From Polychytrium aggregatum (Eukaryota > Chytridiomycota > Chytridiomycetes > Polychytriales), in the NCBI RefSeq assembly GCF_025602895.1, contig NW_026516291.1:62001-126000 (forward strand): a DNA stretch of 64,000 nt. Direction: 5' to 3'. The notes under the pieces are model-generated. The model was not told where the DNA came from and did not search any database. It saw only the letters and a list, made by a program, of their open reading frames with translations. Positions 23,363-35,260 of this stretch are shown here, in pieces; position 1 is the stretch's first letter, and every line of letters starts with the position of its first letter. Position numbers and translations under genes: made by a program.

Positions 23363-23668
23363 CAATCAATCCAATAAAAAACGGGACACCCGTGTTTTTG
23401 ACCATTCATCGAATATTTTGTTCCCCAATGTTATCGCGCGCTGGCCATGACCATTCGCCAATGTGTCCAAGAGCACCATCCATCGCTGGCACTCCGAGAC
23501 CAGTGTGCATGTCGATTGTGGAGACCGGAGAGCGACCGGTGATGTTCACTCGGAGGCTGCCAAAGTGATATGTTCTATTTTATATGGCTTTGCTTGACGC
23601 AAGCACATCGCATACTACATGTTCATGGAAACGGCCGTGCTGTCCCGTTTTTTTTTCTGAATAAAGTG
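23363..23668. mobile_element. 306-bp miniature element derived from the Fanzor/IS630 transposon
   Basis: Flanked by TA on both sides (23361-23362 and 23669-23670), with termini that match the full element at 35094-38830. It is assembled from four pieces of that element: the transposase-side terminus and first five transposase codons (23363-23460); a scrap of the transposase helix-turn-helix coding region (VSKSTIHRWH, about 23463-23490); the last 20-odd codons of Fanzor (IVETGERP ... RRLPK-stop, about 23495-23568); and the complete Fanzor 3' non-coding segment and terminus (23569-23668). By eye the last 170 bp are roughly 85% identical to 35094-35260. It codes for neither protein, so it is a non-autonomous derivative. 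It keeps the segment where the Fanzor guide RNA is expected. Confidence 0.92.
23569..23668 (+). ncRNA. Candidate Fanzor guide-RNA segment retained in the miniature element
   Basis: Non-coding 100 bp between the Fanzor stop codon remnant and the terminus. It contains a perfect stem TGCTTG-ACG-CAAGCA at 23591-23605, identical in stem sequence to the one in the full element (35155-35169). Fanzor guide RNAs are known to be made from the 3' end of the gene and the adjoining element end, with the guide taken from flanking DNA. Transcription here is inferred, not seen. Confidence 0.5.
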
Positions 23669-23858
23669 TACTTTTCTGTCGATGGATTGCTCGGCCGCCA
23701 TCGATACCAGCTGCGAATCAGCAGCAGCAGCAGCAGCAACAGCGGGCTCCACTTGGCGCCCTCGAATGTCTTGGGCGCCAGACCACCACACCACCACACC
23801 GCATCGCATCGCATTTCACCTCTCCAGACAAACCCATACTGCCCACTCTGTCGCCACG

Positions 23859-27267
<3,409 letters not shown>

Positions 27268-27683
27268 GGACCACTCATGCGAGCACGCGGGACGGACCCA
27301 TCCCATCATGGAGCGGGCCCATCTCATAGATAGTGCGGACTCATCTCGGCATGCAATACATGAGCACTCGACCGATACACTGAACGAGTGAGGGAGCTGC
27401 TCCGAGGTTGTGCTGGCTGGATGGACTGCCCCAGGTTCCCACGCGCTCCCTGGCCGCAGCCGGCTCGAGTGGCTGGATCCGGCCGTCACGTGCAGCTACC
27501 CTGGTCGAAGCCGCCCAGCAGCGAGGCCGTTGCAAAGGGTCAATGCCCCCGACAGGACCAGCATCCGATCCATCGTCCCACAGGTTGTCATCAGCACCCG
27601 CCGGCCGCAAGCAACCGACCAGCGCCCCGCCTGCGAGCACCACACCACACCACACCACACCGCACGACACCCCTCCCCCAACC

Positions 27684-28578
27684 ATGGAAGTTCTGCTCGG
27701 CCTCACTGGCAAAGATTTTGTGCTGCTGGCGGCAGACGCCCGAAGCGCCCGCAGCATCGTCGTCATGAAGGACGGAGAAGACAAGTCGCGAAACCTGACT
27801 GACAACATCCTGATGATGTACATGGGCGAGCCCGGCGACACCGTCAACTTTGCAGAGTACATCCAGTGCAACATCAAGCTCTACGGCATCCGAAATTCGG
27901 CCCAGATGTCGACCCAGGCTGCCGTGGCTTTCACTCGAAAGGAAATGGCGACGAGCTTGAGAAGCAGGGTATGGTCGTTGCCGCCGCTGCTGCTGGCGTT
28001 GCTGATGCTGGTGCTGGTGCTGGTGTTGCTGCTGCTGGTGTTGCTGCTGCTGCTGGTGCTGGCCTTCCCTTTTTTCCTTTCTCGCCCCAACCGATGCACG
28101 ATCGCTTTCCTGATCGGGTGGTCATGGCCAGCGTTCATCTGTCGTGTTGCTGATGACAGCGAGCGAACCTGGGAGCCGCACCGAGGATGTGGGTGGGGTG
28201 CTGCTTCAGTGCATCGGTCCCGCCCGCAACACTCTCATGCTCTCGTTCCATCTTCTCTTGCCAACCATGCAGCATCCCTACCATGTCAACCTTCTGGTGG
28301 GCGGAACCGATCCGAAAACCGGCCACCCGGAGCTCTACTGGCTCGATCACTACGCCTCATCGCACAAGATGGACTTTGCCGCGCACGGATATGCCTCGTA
28401 CTTTTGCATGTCCACCATGGATCGATACTGGAGGCCTGACCTCACGCTGGAGGAGGCCAAGGAGCTGCTCAAGAAGTGCATCGGAGAGCTGAAGGTCCGG
28501 TTCATTGGCAACTTCCCCGAGTTCAATGTCAAAGTCGTCGACCGAAACGGCATCCGAGCAGAGAAGCTCGACTTGTGA
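27684..28578 (+). CDS. PSMB2: 20S proteasome subunit beta-4 (PSMB2/Pre1 type)
   Basis: Two exons, 27684-27968 and 28273-28578, joined in phase 0, give 196 residues (human PSMB2 has 201). It opens MEVLLGLTGKDFVLLAAD with no propeptide and no N-terminal catalytic threonine, as expected for the inactive beta-4 subunit. Further family marks are GEPGDTVNFAEYIQCN, HPYHVNLLVGG, DFAAHGYASYF and KKCIGELKVRFIGNFP. It is part of the inner beta ring of the 20S core. The intron contains a GCTGCTGGTG-rich low-complexity tract (about 27985-28070). Confidence 0.96.
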
Positions 28579-28685
28579 ACGAATACAGCTGCGGGGGTGC
28601 AGAGCTTTCCTCCCCTCCTCCCCTCCTCCCTCTGAAAAACAAAAACAAAAAATGGCGTCGAAACGTGCTCATTATCACTACGGCA

Positions 28686-29030
28686 GTCCATGGACATGAA
28701 ACCCGATGATCTGTCGGCAATCGAGGCTTTGGAGCGGGTTTGAGTGAGCACGCTCTTGAATACACCCGGTCGATCTCCATGGGGCAGCGATCGAGGCCTT
28801 GGTGCCCCGGTGCGAGAGTGAGATGTGCAGTCAACCACTGTGCGAATTGTGGCTCCTTCGACACCATGGCAGTCGGAGGTCGACGAGTCGCCATGGCAAC
28901 CAAACGTCCGTATGCGTAGAGGAGGGGGCTGGCCTTTCTGCACATCTCGTGCACTGCATGGTGTCAGTTGTTGATGTTGAGATCCTGCTTGGATGTCGTC
29001 GTCGGGTCAGGTGCGGGTCCGAGTGGGTGT
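28686..29030 (-). pseudogene. Degraded C-terminal fragment of a Fanzor gene
   Basis: On the minus strand, short islands match the Fanzor gene at 29369-31960 in the same order: LTRRRHPSRI (vs LTRRRRFKRL), HEMCRKASP (vs HEMCKQVINQAP), KEPQF (vs EKPHF) and HGDRPGVFKSVL (vs TGDRPSVFKTVL), the last with close DNA identity (GAGATCGACCG, GTGTATTCAAGA). The segment between HEMC and KEPQF, including the first zinc cysteines, is missing, and the RuvC-III aspartate region is not recognisable. No terminal repeat was seen, so this is an old, non-functional copy lying about 0.35 kb from the better preserved one. Confidence 0.75.
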
Positions 29031-29203
29031 CGAGTGCAGCAAAATCCTGGTCGCTCCGTTCCGTCATGCGCGACACTATGAAAAAATTTCTTGTTAATAA
29101 AATGAGCGAGAACGAAACAACGCGCTCTCGGGGCCACCTCGGTCAGCGAGAAGAGCAGTCTTTGGCGAGAGACCCCCGAGGGAAGGCGAGAAGCCTCTCG
29201 CCG

Positions 29204-29204
<1 letters not shown>

Positions 29205-29235
<31 letters not shown>
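29205..29235. repeat. (CA)n microsatellite
   Basis: About 15 CA units between the Fanzor fragment and the element at 29365. Confidence 0.95.
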
Positions 29236-29237
<2 letters not shown>

Positions 29238-29364
29238 TGCAAGGGAGTCAAACATCTCCCATCGACCATCCCAAGAGGGATGGCAACCCCGAAGTGGACT
29301 GCCCAGAATATGGGCGACCCGGCATCCACTGTAGAAATACTCAATGAACAGTGCGAGATACTTA

Positions 29365-29520
29365 CAGTCTATCCAGAAATAAACGGGACAGTCACTTTCT
29401 GGCTTCTGAAGCCCGCTGACTGACTTGTAGGCCCAGCGGGTAGGCCATGGCATTGCACTCCTGTCTTCGTTGGCAATCTCCTTGATTTCGTTGGTTTCGG
29501 GAGCACAGTCTTGAATACAC
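29365..29520 (-). ncRNA. Candidate guide-RNA region of Fanzor copy A
   Basis: The terminal 150 bp overlap the 3' end of the coding frame and contain a strong stem CCCGCTG (29412-29418) pairing with CAGCGGG (29434-29440), plus a GGCTTC-T-GAAGCC palindrome at 29401-29413. This is the position where Fanzor guide RNAs are encoded. The primary sequence differs from copy B, which is expected if each nuclease has its own RNA. Inference only. Confidence 0.4.
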
Positions 29521-31960
29521 TCGGTCGATCTCCTGTGGCGATGATTGACTGGCATACCGAGATCATATTCCTGGCTGCATTGATGTCTCGATCCCACAGC
29601 GTATGGCAGCTTGCACAGCTCCGGACAAAGTGTGGTTTCTCGATATCAAGATACTCGGGTGACTCGAGTCGCTTGGCTTCCCGACAATGTGAGCACACCT
29701 GGGATGTGTTGAACTCGTTCACCGAGCACACATGGATCTTGGAGACGGATCGGTCTGGTGGTCGTCTCTGGTGGTGGTGGAACTGCTCGAAATACTGAGC
29801 GAACCTGAGTCTCCTGGGACTGGATGCGTATCCCTTCCCCTGTTTCCACGAGGCATTCCCAAAGGCAATCACCACTTCGGTCTCCTTTGGTGCCTGGTTG
29901 ATGACTTGCTTGCACATCTCGTGGACAGTGCGCTGTCGCTTGCTGTGGAGATCGAGTCGCTTGAATCGCCGTCGCCGGGTCAGGCTGAAGTACAGCTGTT
30001 TGTCCAGCATGTCTCCATTGAACACATGGTAGATGTATCGCAGGAAGGAAGCCAACCCAGGGATCTTGGGACTTGGTGTGGTGCTCATCCATTCCTGCAG
30101 ACCAAGGATCTTGTGGGTGCTCTGGATCCACTTGGTCGCCTGGGCGGTGCCACATCGATGCTGGTACTCCTTGTTGGAGAACGACACGATCTTCTCGTTG
30201 GCACGCTGTGCCTTGGTCACCTTGACACCGTCTTGCTCCTGGATGGTTGGTTGACCGGGTGCCCGAATGACAGCGGTGAAGATCGATCCCACACCAGGGT
30301 CGATCCCGATCCATGTGGTCCGAGAGTCGTCAATGGGACCGACTCTGGCCTGGATCTTCTTCTCGGGGGTGAGCTCGGGTGTCTTGTCCACGGTTTCTGG
30401 TTTGACATTAGGATCTTTCATCTTCAGGATCTTGTACTTGAGTGTGGTGATCGAGCACCCGACCCCATCGGTGCTGATCTCGCAGCGAAAGAGCTGCTTT
30501 CCCTTCTCCCTGGCACCAAAGAGTCTCGGATCCAGCTTGAAGTTGGTCTGCCAGAAGGTCTCTTGCTTTGTGGTGTCGTTGACCTTGGTCTTCAGGTCGC
30601 CCCACTTGAGTCCAGTGCCAGTCTGGTATCCAAGGATCTCCCACAGTGCTTTGGTGTCGAGCTTGACATACTTGGCTCGGGCATCGCAGAGTGGGACCAA
30701 GGTGCACTGTGCTCGAGGGATGTTGAGGCGCTTCTTGGTCTGGGCAAGCCGGTCGGTGAGGCGCTTGATCCGTTTCATGTTGATGGTGATCTGCTTGCAC
30801 ACCTCCTCGTGCTGGGTCTGGAGTGCTTCGAGTCTGTCAGCCCCGATGTGGTGGATGGGTTGACACATCTCCTCGTTCAGTCGTCCACGCTCTCCTTTCA
30901 GGCCAATGGTTTCTCTCACGAGCCTGGGGATGATCATCTTCTGAAAGACCACCATGAAGAGGGCCTCCTTCAGGTGGGTCAGGCGAGAGACCTCACTGAC
31001 CAGAATTGGTACGACTTTGTACAGGCTCTGGTGGCTTTCGTACCGAAACTCATACAACTGGTCGGCATGGTGGGCGAAGGATTTCCTCAGATCACCGAGG
31101 AGTGTCTTGGAGAGGGGATTCTCCATCAGCTTGACACAGTTGTCGACGTGTGTATGACGTTTCACATCCTTGGGAGCAATCAGGGCCAGGTTGCAGAATC
31201 GACGGAGGAGAGACCAGTAACGATCGAGAACGTGGTTCTCACAGTTGACAGCATAGGTCTTGACAGCCAAACCAAGGACCTGTGAGCCAGTACCCTTTGG
31301 GAGGGACACAGGAGGCAGGATACACGACTTTCCCCATGCACGTCGATACAGCTCATATGTGTCGAGGAGGTGCCTGTCCTCTTCCGGGGTGTTCGTCCTG
31401 ACACCCACTGTTCCTGTCTGCACCATATTGAAGCACTTTCGAACAAACGAAGGTGTAGTTGATGACACGGTGGGGAGGGTGATGCCCTCGTCCAAGCACC
31501 GCCTGAGATGCAGCTCCAGGAGACGAGATGCTTCGTACTGCACGTGTGTCATGGCCCGGACAGTCTCCTCGATCTTGTCGTGCAAGGTGTCGTTCTTGAT
31601 GATGGCGTCCAGAGTGCACTTGATGATCGAGTAGTCGGCCTTGACTTGCTCGTTTGGGCCACAGCCAGGCAAGGTAGAGCTCCAGAGTGGCTTATAGAAA
31701 CGGCACTTTGGGGTGTTGCTTCTGGCATGGCCCTCTTGCTTGCACGTGGCACATACAGGGACCTTGGGTGCTTGGCTGACCATTTCAGCGACCGAGGCAG
31801 GGCTGCTGTCGATTCTGGCTGTGCACTTCTTGGTGAAGGGCCTAACATGGTTGGTCAGGCCACAGGCACGACACGATTTGATGGTGAACTTCTTGGCCAC
31901 AGGAGAGTCATTGGGTGATCCCGGGTCGGGATCGGGGGGTGTCTTTCTCTTGGGAGCCAT
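29369..31960 (-). CDS. Fanzor1-type RNA-guided nuclease (copy A)
   Basis: Single-exon frame of 863 residues from MAPKRKTPPDPDPGS (ATG 31960; the frame is open a little further upstream but without another ATG). Basic N-terminus (PKRK, AKKF) resembles a nuclear localisation signal. Two CCHC-like knuckles follow (CRACGLTNHVRPFTKKC; CATCKQEGHARSNTPKC). The RuvC parts are RuvC-I TWIGIDPGVGSIFTAVI (D554), VVIAFGNASWKQ with Gly701 where TnpB has its RuvC-II glutamate, an alternative glutamate in VNEFNTSQVC (E749), a four-cysteine ribbon (CSHC ... CASC) and RuvC-III WDRDINAARNM (D792). A glutamate moved about 45 residues downstream is the known signature of Fanzor1 proteins. The frame runs 41 residues past the point where copy B stops and ends inside the terminal repeat. 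Likely function: guide-RNA-directed DNA cleavage. Confidence 0.92.
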   Translation of the reverse strand: MAPKRKTPPDPDPGSPNDSPVAKKFTIKSCRACGLTNHVRPFTKKCTARIDSSPASVAEMVSQAPKVPVCATCKQEGHARSNTPKCRFYKPLWSSTLPGCGPNEQVKADYSIIKCTLDAIIKNDTLHDKIEETVRAMTHVQYEASRLLELHLRRCLDEGITLPTVSSTTPSFVRKCFNMVQTGTVGVRTNTPEEDRHLLDTYELYRRAWGKSCILPPVSLPKGTGSQVLGLAVKTYAVNCENHVLDRYWSLLRRFCNLALIAPKDVKRHTHVDNCVKLMENPLSKTLLGDLRKSFAHHADQLYEFRYESHQSLYKVVPILVSEVSRLTHLKEALFMVVFQKMIIPRLVRETIGLKGERGRLNEEMCQPIHHIGADRLEALQTQHEEVCKQITINMKRIKRLTDRLAQTKKRLNIPRAQCTLVPLCDARAKYVKLDTKALWEILGYQTGTGLKWGDLKTKVNDTTKQETFWQTNFKLDPRLFGAREKGKQLFRCEISTDGVGCSITTLKYKILKMKDPNVKPETVDKTPELTPEKKIQARVGPIDDSRTTWIGIDPGVGSIFTAVIRAPGQPTIQEQDGVKVTKAQRANEKIVSFSNKEYQHRCGTAQATKWIQSTHKILGLQEWMSTTPSPKIPGLASFLRYIYHVFNGDMLDKQLYFSLTRRRRFKRLDLHSKRQRTVHEMCKQVINQAPKETEVVIAFGNASWKQGKGYASSPRRLRFAQYFEQFHHHQRRPPDRSVSKIHVCSVNEFNTSQVCSHCREAKRLESPEYLDIEKPHFVRSCASCHTLWDRDINAARNMISVCQSIIATGDRPSVFKTVLPKPTKSRRLPTKTGVQCHGLPAGPTSQSAGFRSQKVTVPFISG

Positions 31961-32444
31961 CTGGCGAGAAAATAGCAGCGATGGCTGGTTCTTGTCAGGA
32001 ACGGAGCTGGACTTTGGCACCAGACAGCTGATGGTAGTCGAACGGACGGTCGTAGGACGAAGGGGAGTGTATTCAATAGGCTAAGGGCAGGATACAAGAG
32101 GCAAGGTGAGGTGCTGGTTCTGAGGCCACAGCACCTCGTTTATATCTCTAAACGCCGTCCTTGTTCACCGCAGATTTTTCTTCCACTACAAGGGAGATTA
32201 GTTATCTGCGACGGGGGGAGATTAGATCCGAACGTTTCCCTCGCCCGCCGGGAGGTTTCATGTCAGTGCCTTACCCAACATTGCACATCAAGGAAACAGG
32301 ACACGGGTTGGGGCGCCCATGAAACCATCCACCGGGCGTGGGAACGCGGTTCATGACAGTTCTGCCCTTGGGGAAGAAAAATTTTCCTCAAATCCAGCGC
32401 ATTTTGGGCTGGCAGAGATGCTCACAGTGGCGTCCTTGATCCAG

Positions 32445-32489
32445 ATCCAGAAACGCATCGCTCGCTCAATCAGTCGTGGGAAGACATCT
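32445..32489 (-). pseudogene. C-terminal remnant of an IS630-type transposase
   Basis: About 45 bp, nearly identical to the 3' end of the transposase at 37814 (AAACGCATCGCTCGCTCAAT vs AAGCGCATCGCTCGCTCAAT), coding for DVFPRLIERAMRF. The rest of the gene is absent. It shows that element A once carried the same gene pair as element B. Confidence 0.88.
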
Positions 32490-32897
32490 TGTCAAGGTGA
32501 GTCTTGCCTGATAGCCAAACGATCATGTCATCTCGCTGACACACAGCCACGCTTGACTAGGTTTCCAACCAGAGAGATAGATGGTGGTGGTTCTTGTCCG
32601 CAATCGGAGTGGAGCTTCCAACAATGATACAATTGGTCATTCCTCCACACCAATGCCCACCATCACCGTCAATCGGCTCAAGACGATACCAAATGCCGTC
32701 AACCGACCATGGCCGGATTCCAACTTTTGCTGCTCCACATTCGACGTGACTTTCAGGTGACCGAGATGAGCAGCCGTGAGGGGCCGGAAAAAATTGATAG
32801 TGCGAGTCAACACAGACCCGATCTCAGCACGATCGCAAGTCGCCTCCTCAGGCAATCGCTCCCCCGATCCGACAACTCCTCGCACAAACAACAGGCC

Positions 32898-33624
32898 ATG
32901 ACCGAGTCTGACCCCCGAACGGCCCTGATCCCGGTGCTCTCGGATGATTACAGTCGCACTCTCGAAACAAGTGAGCATTCAGTCGCTCAACTCAATCCGC
33001 GCAATGGCTCCGGAGAGAGTATGTGCGGTTGCTGACGGATGCCTCGGATTGCTGCCCCAGTCGACGTCTTTGTTGTCGATGTCGAGCCCAAGAGCACGAG
33101 CACCATTATCAAGTATGTTGCGCATCCGTCCTAATCCCCCGAGCTTCGGGCGTGTGGCTTGAATCGAGGCCAACAGCCAAGATCCATCGATGGCAGAGGC
33201 GTTGGTCGTAGCCGACCCCACAACGGCACCTGGCATTTGAAACCGAATCTCCATGCTAAATTGGAAACCCTCTGGATGCAGGCTTATAGGCAAGGAGTAT
33301 CCATTGACAGCCTTGCCGCACATCAAACGGATCAAGCGAACGCCGCCCTCCGAATCCACCACCGGTGAAGCGATCCTGACGATCGTTCTGGCAGTCGCAA
33401 CCGAAACCACGGCCGAGCAGCTGAAAACCCTCTTCCAGGCACATACAGCTGCCCTGAAGAGCGACCTGCGGATACAAAAGGTGCCGAAGCATCCGCCGCT
33501 CACGCCGGCGCAGTTTGACGAATGGAAGAAAGTCTGGCCGGTCTCGTTCCACGATCTGCAGAGAAGGTATGAGCTCCCGGTTCCATGCGTGGGCATAGCG
33601 CGGGCCGCCAGGAAACGGATGCGA

Positions 33625-33676
<52 letters not shown>

Positions 33677-34743
33677 GCGTCCCCCGATGCTGGTCGGTCG
33701 GCCAAGAGAGTTAGGCCGAGGCCGGCACGCTCTCGCATGATGCTGACACGGCCATTTCTGCAGCAAGGACGAGGAGTTTGACTGGTCCTATCTCGAGCGG
33801 GCCAAGCAATGGATGGACATGGCAATCGACGAAGCCCTCACCGCAAAGCAGAATGGCGAGGTAAACAAGAGGCCGAGGAAGACAATATCCTCGGCATGCT
33901 CAACTGCATCCACATTCCTCGTCCTCCTCGTCCTTTTCCTCCCACACACAGCAAAGATGCGATTCGGAATCATGGAGTATGCTTGTACGAGCACGGTCTA
34001 ATACCGTCGATGTGGACACTTGTTCAGCGGCCAGTTGGGGCCGTTCTGGTCGATCCGCAGAGCAACAAGTGCATCAGCCGCTCACACGACTTGCAGATCG
34101 CAGGCGCATTCAAGCTCAAGCACGCCGTCATGAACTGTATCGAGGAGGCCTCGCAACTGGAGCTGTCATTTCGCTCGGGAAAGGTCGGAGGCCTGGACGA
34201 GTACCCTCGCAAGCGCAAGTCACCCGAGGACGAGGACAACAGGGGCACCGAGGGCACTGGAAGCATTGCGGGCACTGAGGCTGAAAACGGCTCAGCGATC
34301 GTGCGACCGGATGACTTGGACGGAAAGTCGGGATATCTATGCAACGGTCTGGATCTGTATGTGACCCACGAGCCGTGTGTGATGTAAGTAGCTGTGGAAG
34401 AGGCAGGCATAGCATCACGCCGCTGCACATCATTGCCACAGCCCGGCTGTCGACAGGGACGACGAAGACTTGTCGTCAGTATGAAGTGCCACCAAACTGA
34501 CCCAAGGCGGCCGGATGGCCCAGGTGCTCGATGGCTCTGGTACACTCGAGAATCAGCCGAGTCTTCTACTGCTTCCCACAGAGCTACGGCGGCCTCGGCT
34601 CGGCTTACAAGATTCACACACACCCGTCAATCAACCATCACTTCAAGGTGTACCGAGATCTGCAGGCCGATCGATGCCGGGACGCAGTCGGTCCGCTGGG
34701 ATATGAAATCGGACACGTTGCATCCAAAGTGGGCGAGCCATAA
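32898..34743 (+). CDS. ADAT3: tRNA adenosine(34) deaminase non-catalytic subunit ADAT3/Tad3
   Basis: Six exons (32898-32970, 33061-33112, 33282-33566, 33764-33860, 34028-34383, 34524-34743) fit in phase and give 360 residues. The N-terminal half (LPHIKRIKRTPPS ... EWKKVWPVSFHD) is the ADAT3 substrate-binding region. The deaminase half has PVGAVLVDPQSN, LKHAVMNCIEEAS and HEPCVMCSMALVHSRI. The zinc ligands are His and two Cys, but the catalytic glutamate of HAE is Val (HAV), as in ADAT3 generally. The last motif is completed by the splice at 34383/34524. It works with Tad2/ADAT2 to make inosine at the wobble base of tRNAs. An acidic insert (KRKSPEDEDNRGTEG) separates the two zinc motifs. The last 20-odd residues have no counterpart I recognise. 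Confidence 0.92.
33625..33676. repeat. (TCGTTG)n hexamer repeat in an ADAT3 intron
   Basis: Eight or nine copies of TCGTTG within intron 33567-33763. Confidence 0.95.
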
Positions 34744-35093
34744 GCCGAGCAAGTACTTTTGTGGTCCAAGTACATGCGCCTGGAGCCTACGACGGCACTT
34801 CCGCACCGTTACGACCTATCCACGAGCAGCCCCGATTCCCTGGATCTTGAAGTTGATTCGACCATGCCACTGACGTCTGAATACACACACTCCTCACAAT
34901 CAGCCAACGATATGCAGTAAATTTGTCCTAAATTGGACTGGAGCACAATTCGCACTGTGGGCCCTCCCCCGATACAACATCTTGGACGGGAGCAGGGCTG
35001 TGGCCATGGTGCGCCAATTCAGGCGGAATTCACACCTTCCACTCCTCCCCCTCAGAGTAGACAACAATGGCGCCCCGATCAGGTGAGCAGTTA
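34744..35093. other. Spacer between ADAT3 and element B
   Basis: Has one open stretch (34919-35082, after a CAATCAG acceptor-like site and before ATCAG|GTGAGC) that could be an exon of an unrecognised plus-strand gene interrupted by the transposon, but no matching exon is seen beyond the element. Not annotated as a gene. Confidence 0.4.
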
Positions 35094-35118
35094 CACTTTA
35101 TTCAGAAAAAAACGGGAC
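35094..35118 (+). repeat. Terminal inverted repeat, Fanzor side of element B
   Basis: 25 bp starting CACTTTATTCAG, ending AAACGGGAC; pairs imperfectly with 38806-38830 (14-16 matches by eye, perfect in the A-rich/CGGG core). Confidence 0.85.
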
Positions 35119-35260
35119 AATATAGCCGTTTCCATGAACAGTAGTATGTGCTGTGCTTGCGTCAAGCAAAGCCACAAGAAATAAAACAGATCACTTTGGC
35201 AGCCTCTGAGTGAAGACCGCCGGTCGCTCTCCGATCTCCACAATCGACCTGCATACTGTG
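35094..35260 (-). ncRNA. Candidate Fanzor guide-RNA region of element B
   Basis: The 97-bp 3' non-coding segment plus the last Fanzor codons. It contains the perfect hairpin TGCTTG-CGT-CAAGCA (35155-35169) and a conserved GCCGTTTCCATGAAC block nearer the terminus. Both are kept in the miniature element even though that copy has lost almost all coding sequence. Position and conservation fit a Fanzor guide-RNA scaffold reading toward the terminus, with the guide drawn from flanking DNA beyond 35094. No transcript evidence is available. Confidence 0.55.

Larger units (their letters stand above)
29365..32489 (-). mobile_element. Fanzor transposon with truncated transposase (element A)
   Basis: The Fanzor-side terminus starts at 29365 with CAGTCTATCCAGAAATAAAC, preceded by TA at 29363-29364. 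It is the same 25-bp terminus type as the complete element (shared AAACGGGAC core). The element holds an uninterrupted Fanzor gene and, 0.48 kb upstream, only the last 15 or so codons of the transposase (32445-32489), after which similarity stops. The opposite terminus was not found. It is therefore a 5'-truncated copy that could move only if acted on in trans, and possibly not at all without its second terminus. Confidence 0.82.

Noticed and set aside
28626-28655. A-rich tract after the proteasome gene as a Fanzor terminal repeat
   Set aside because: It lacks the CGGGAC core and TA spacing seen at the other three Fanzor-side termini.
29732-31285. A 517-codon plus-strand frame across Fanzor copy A
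   Set aside because: It is the antisense shadow of the Fanzor gene. Its leucine/glycine/aspartate-rich product has no family, while the minus strand carries every RuvC and zinc motif.
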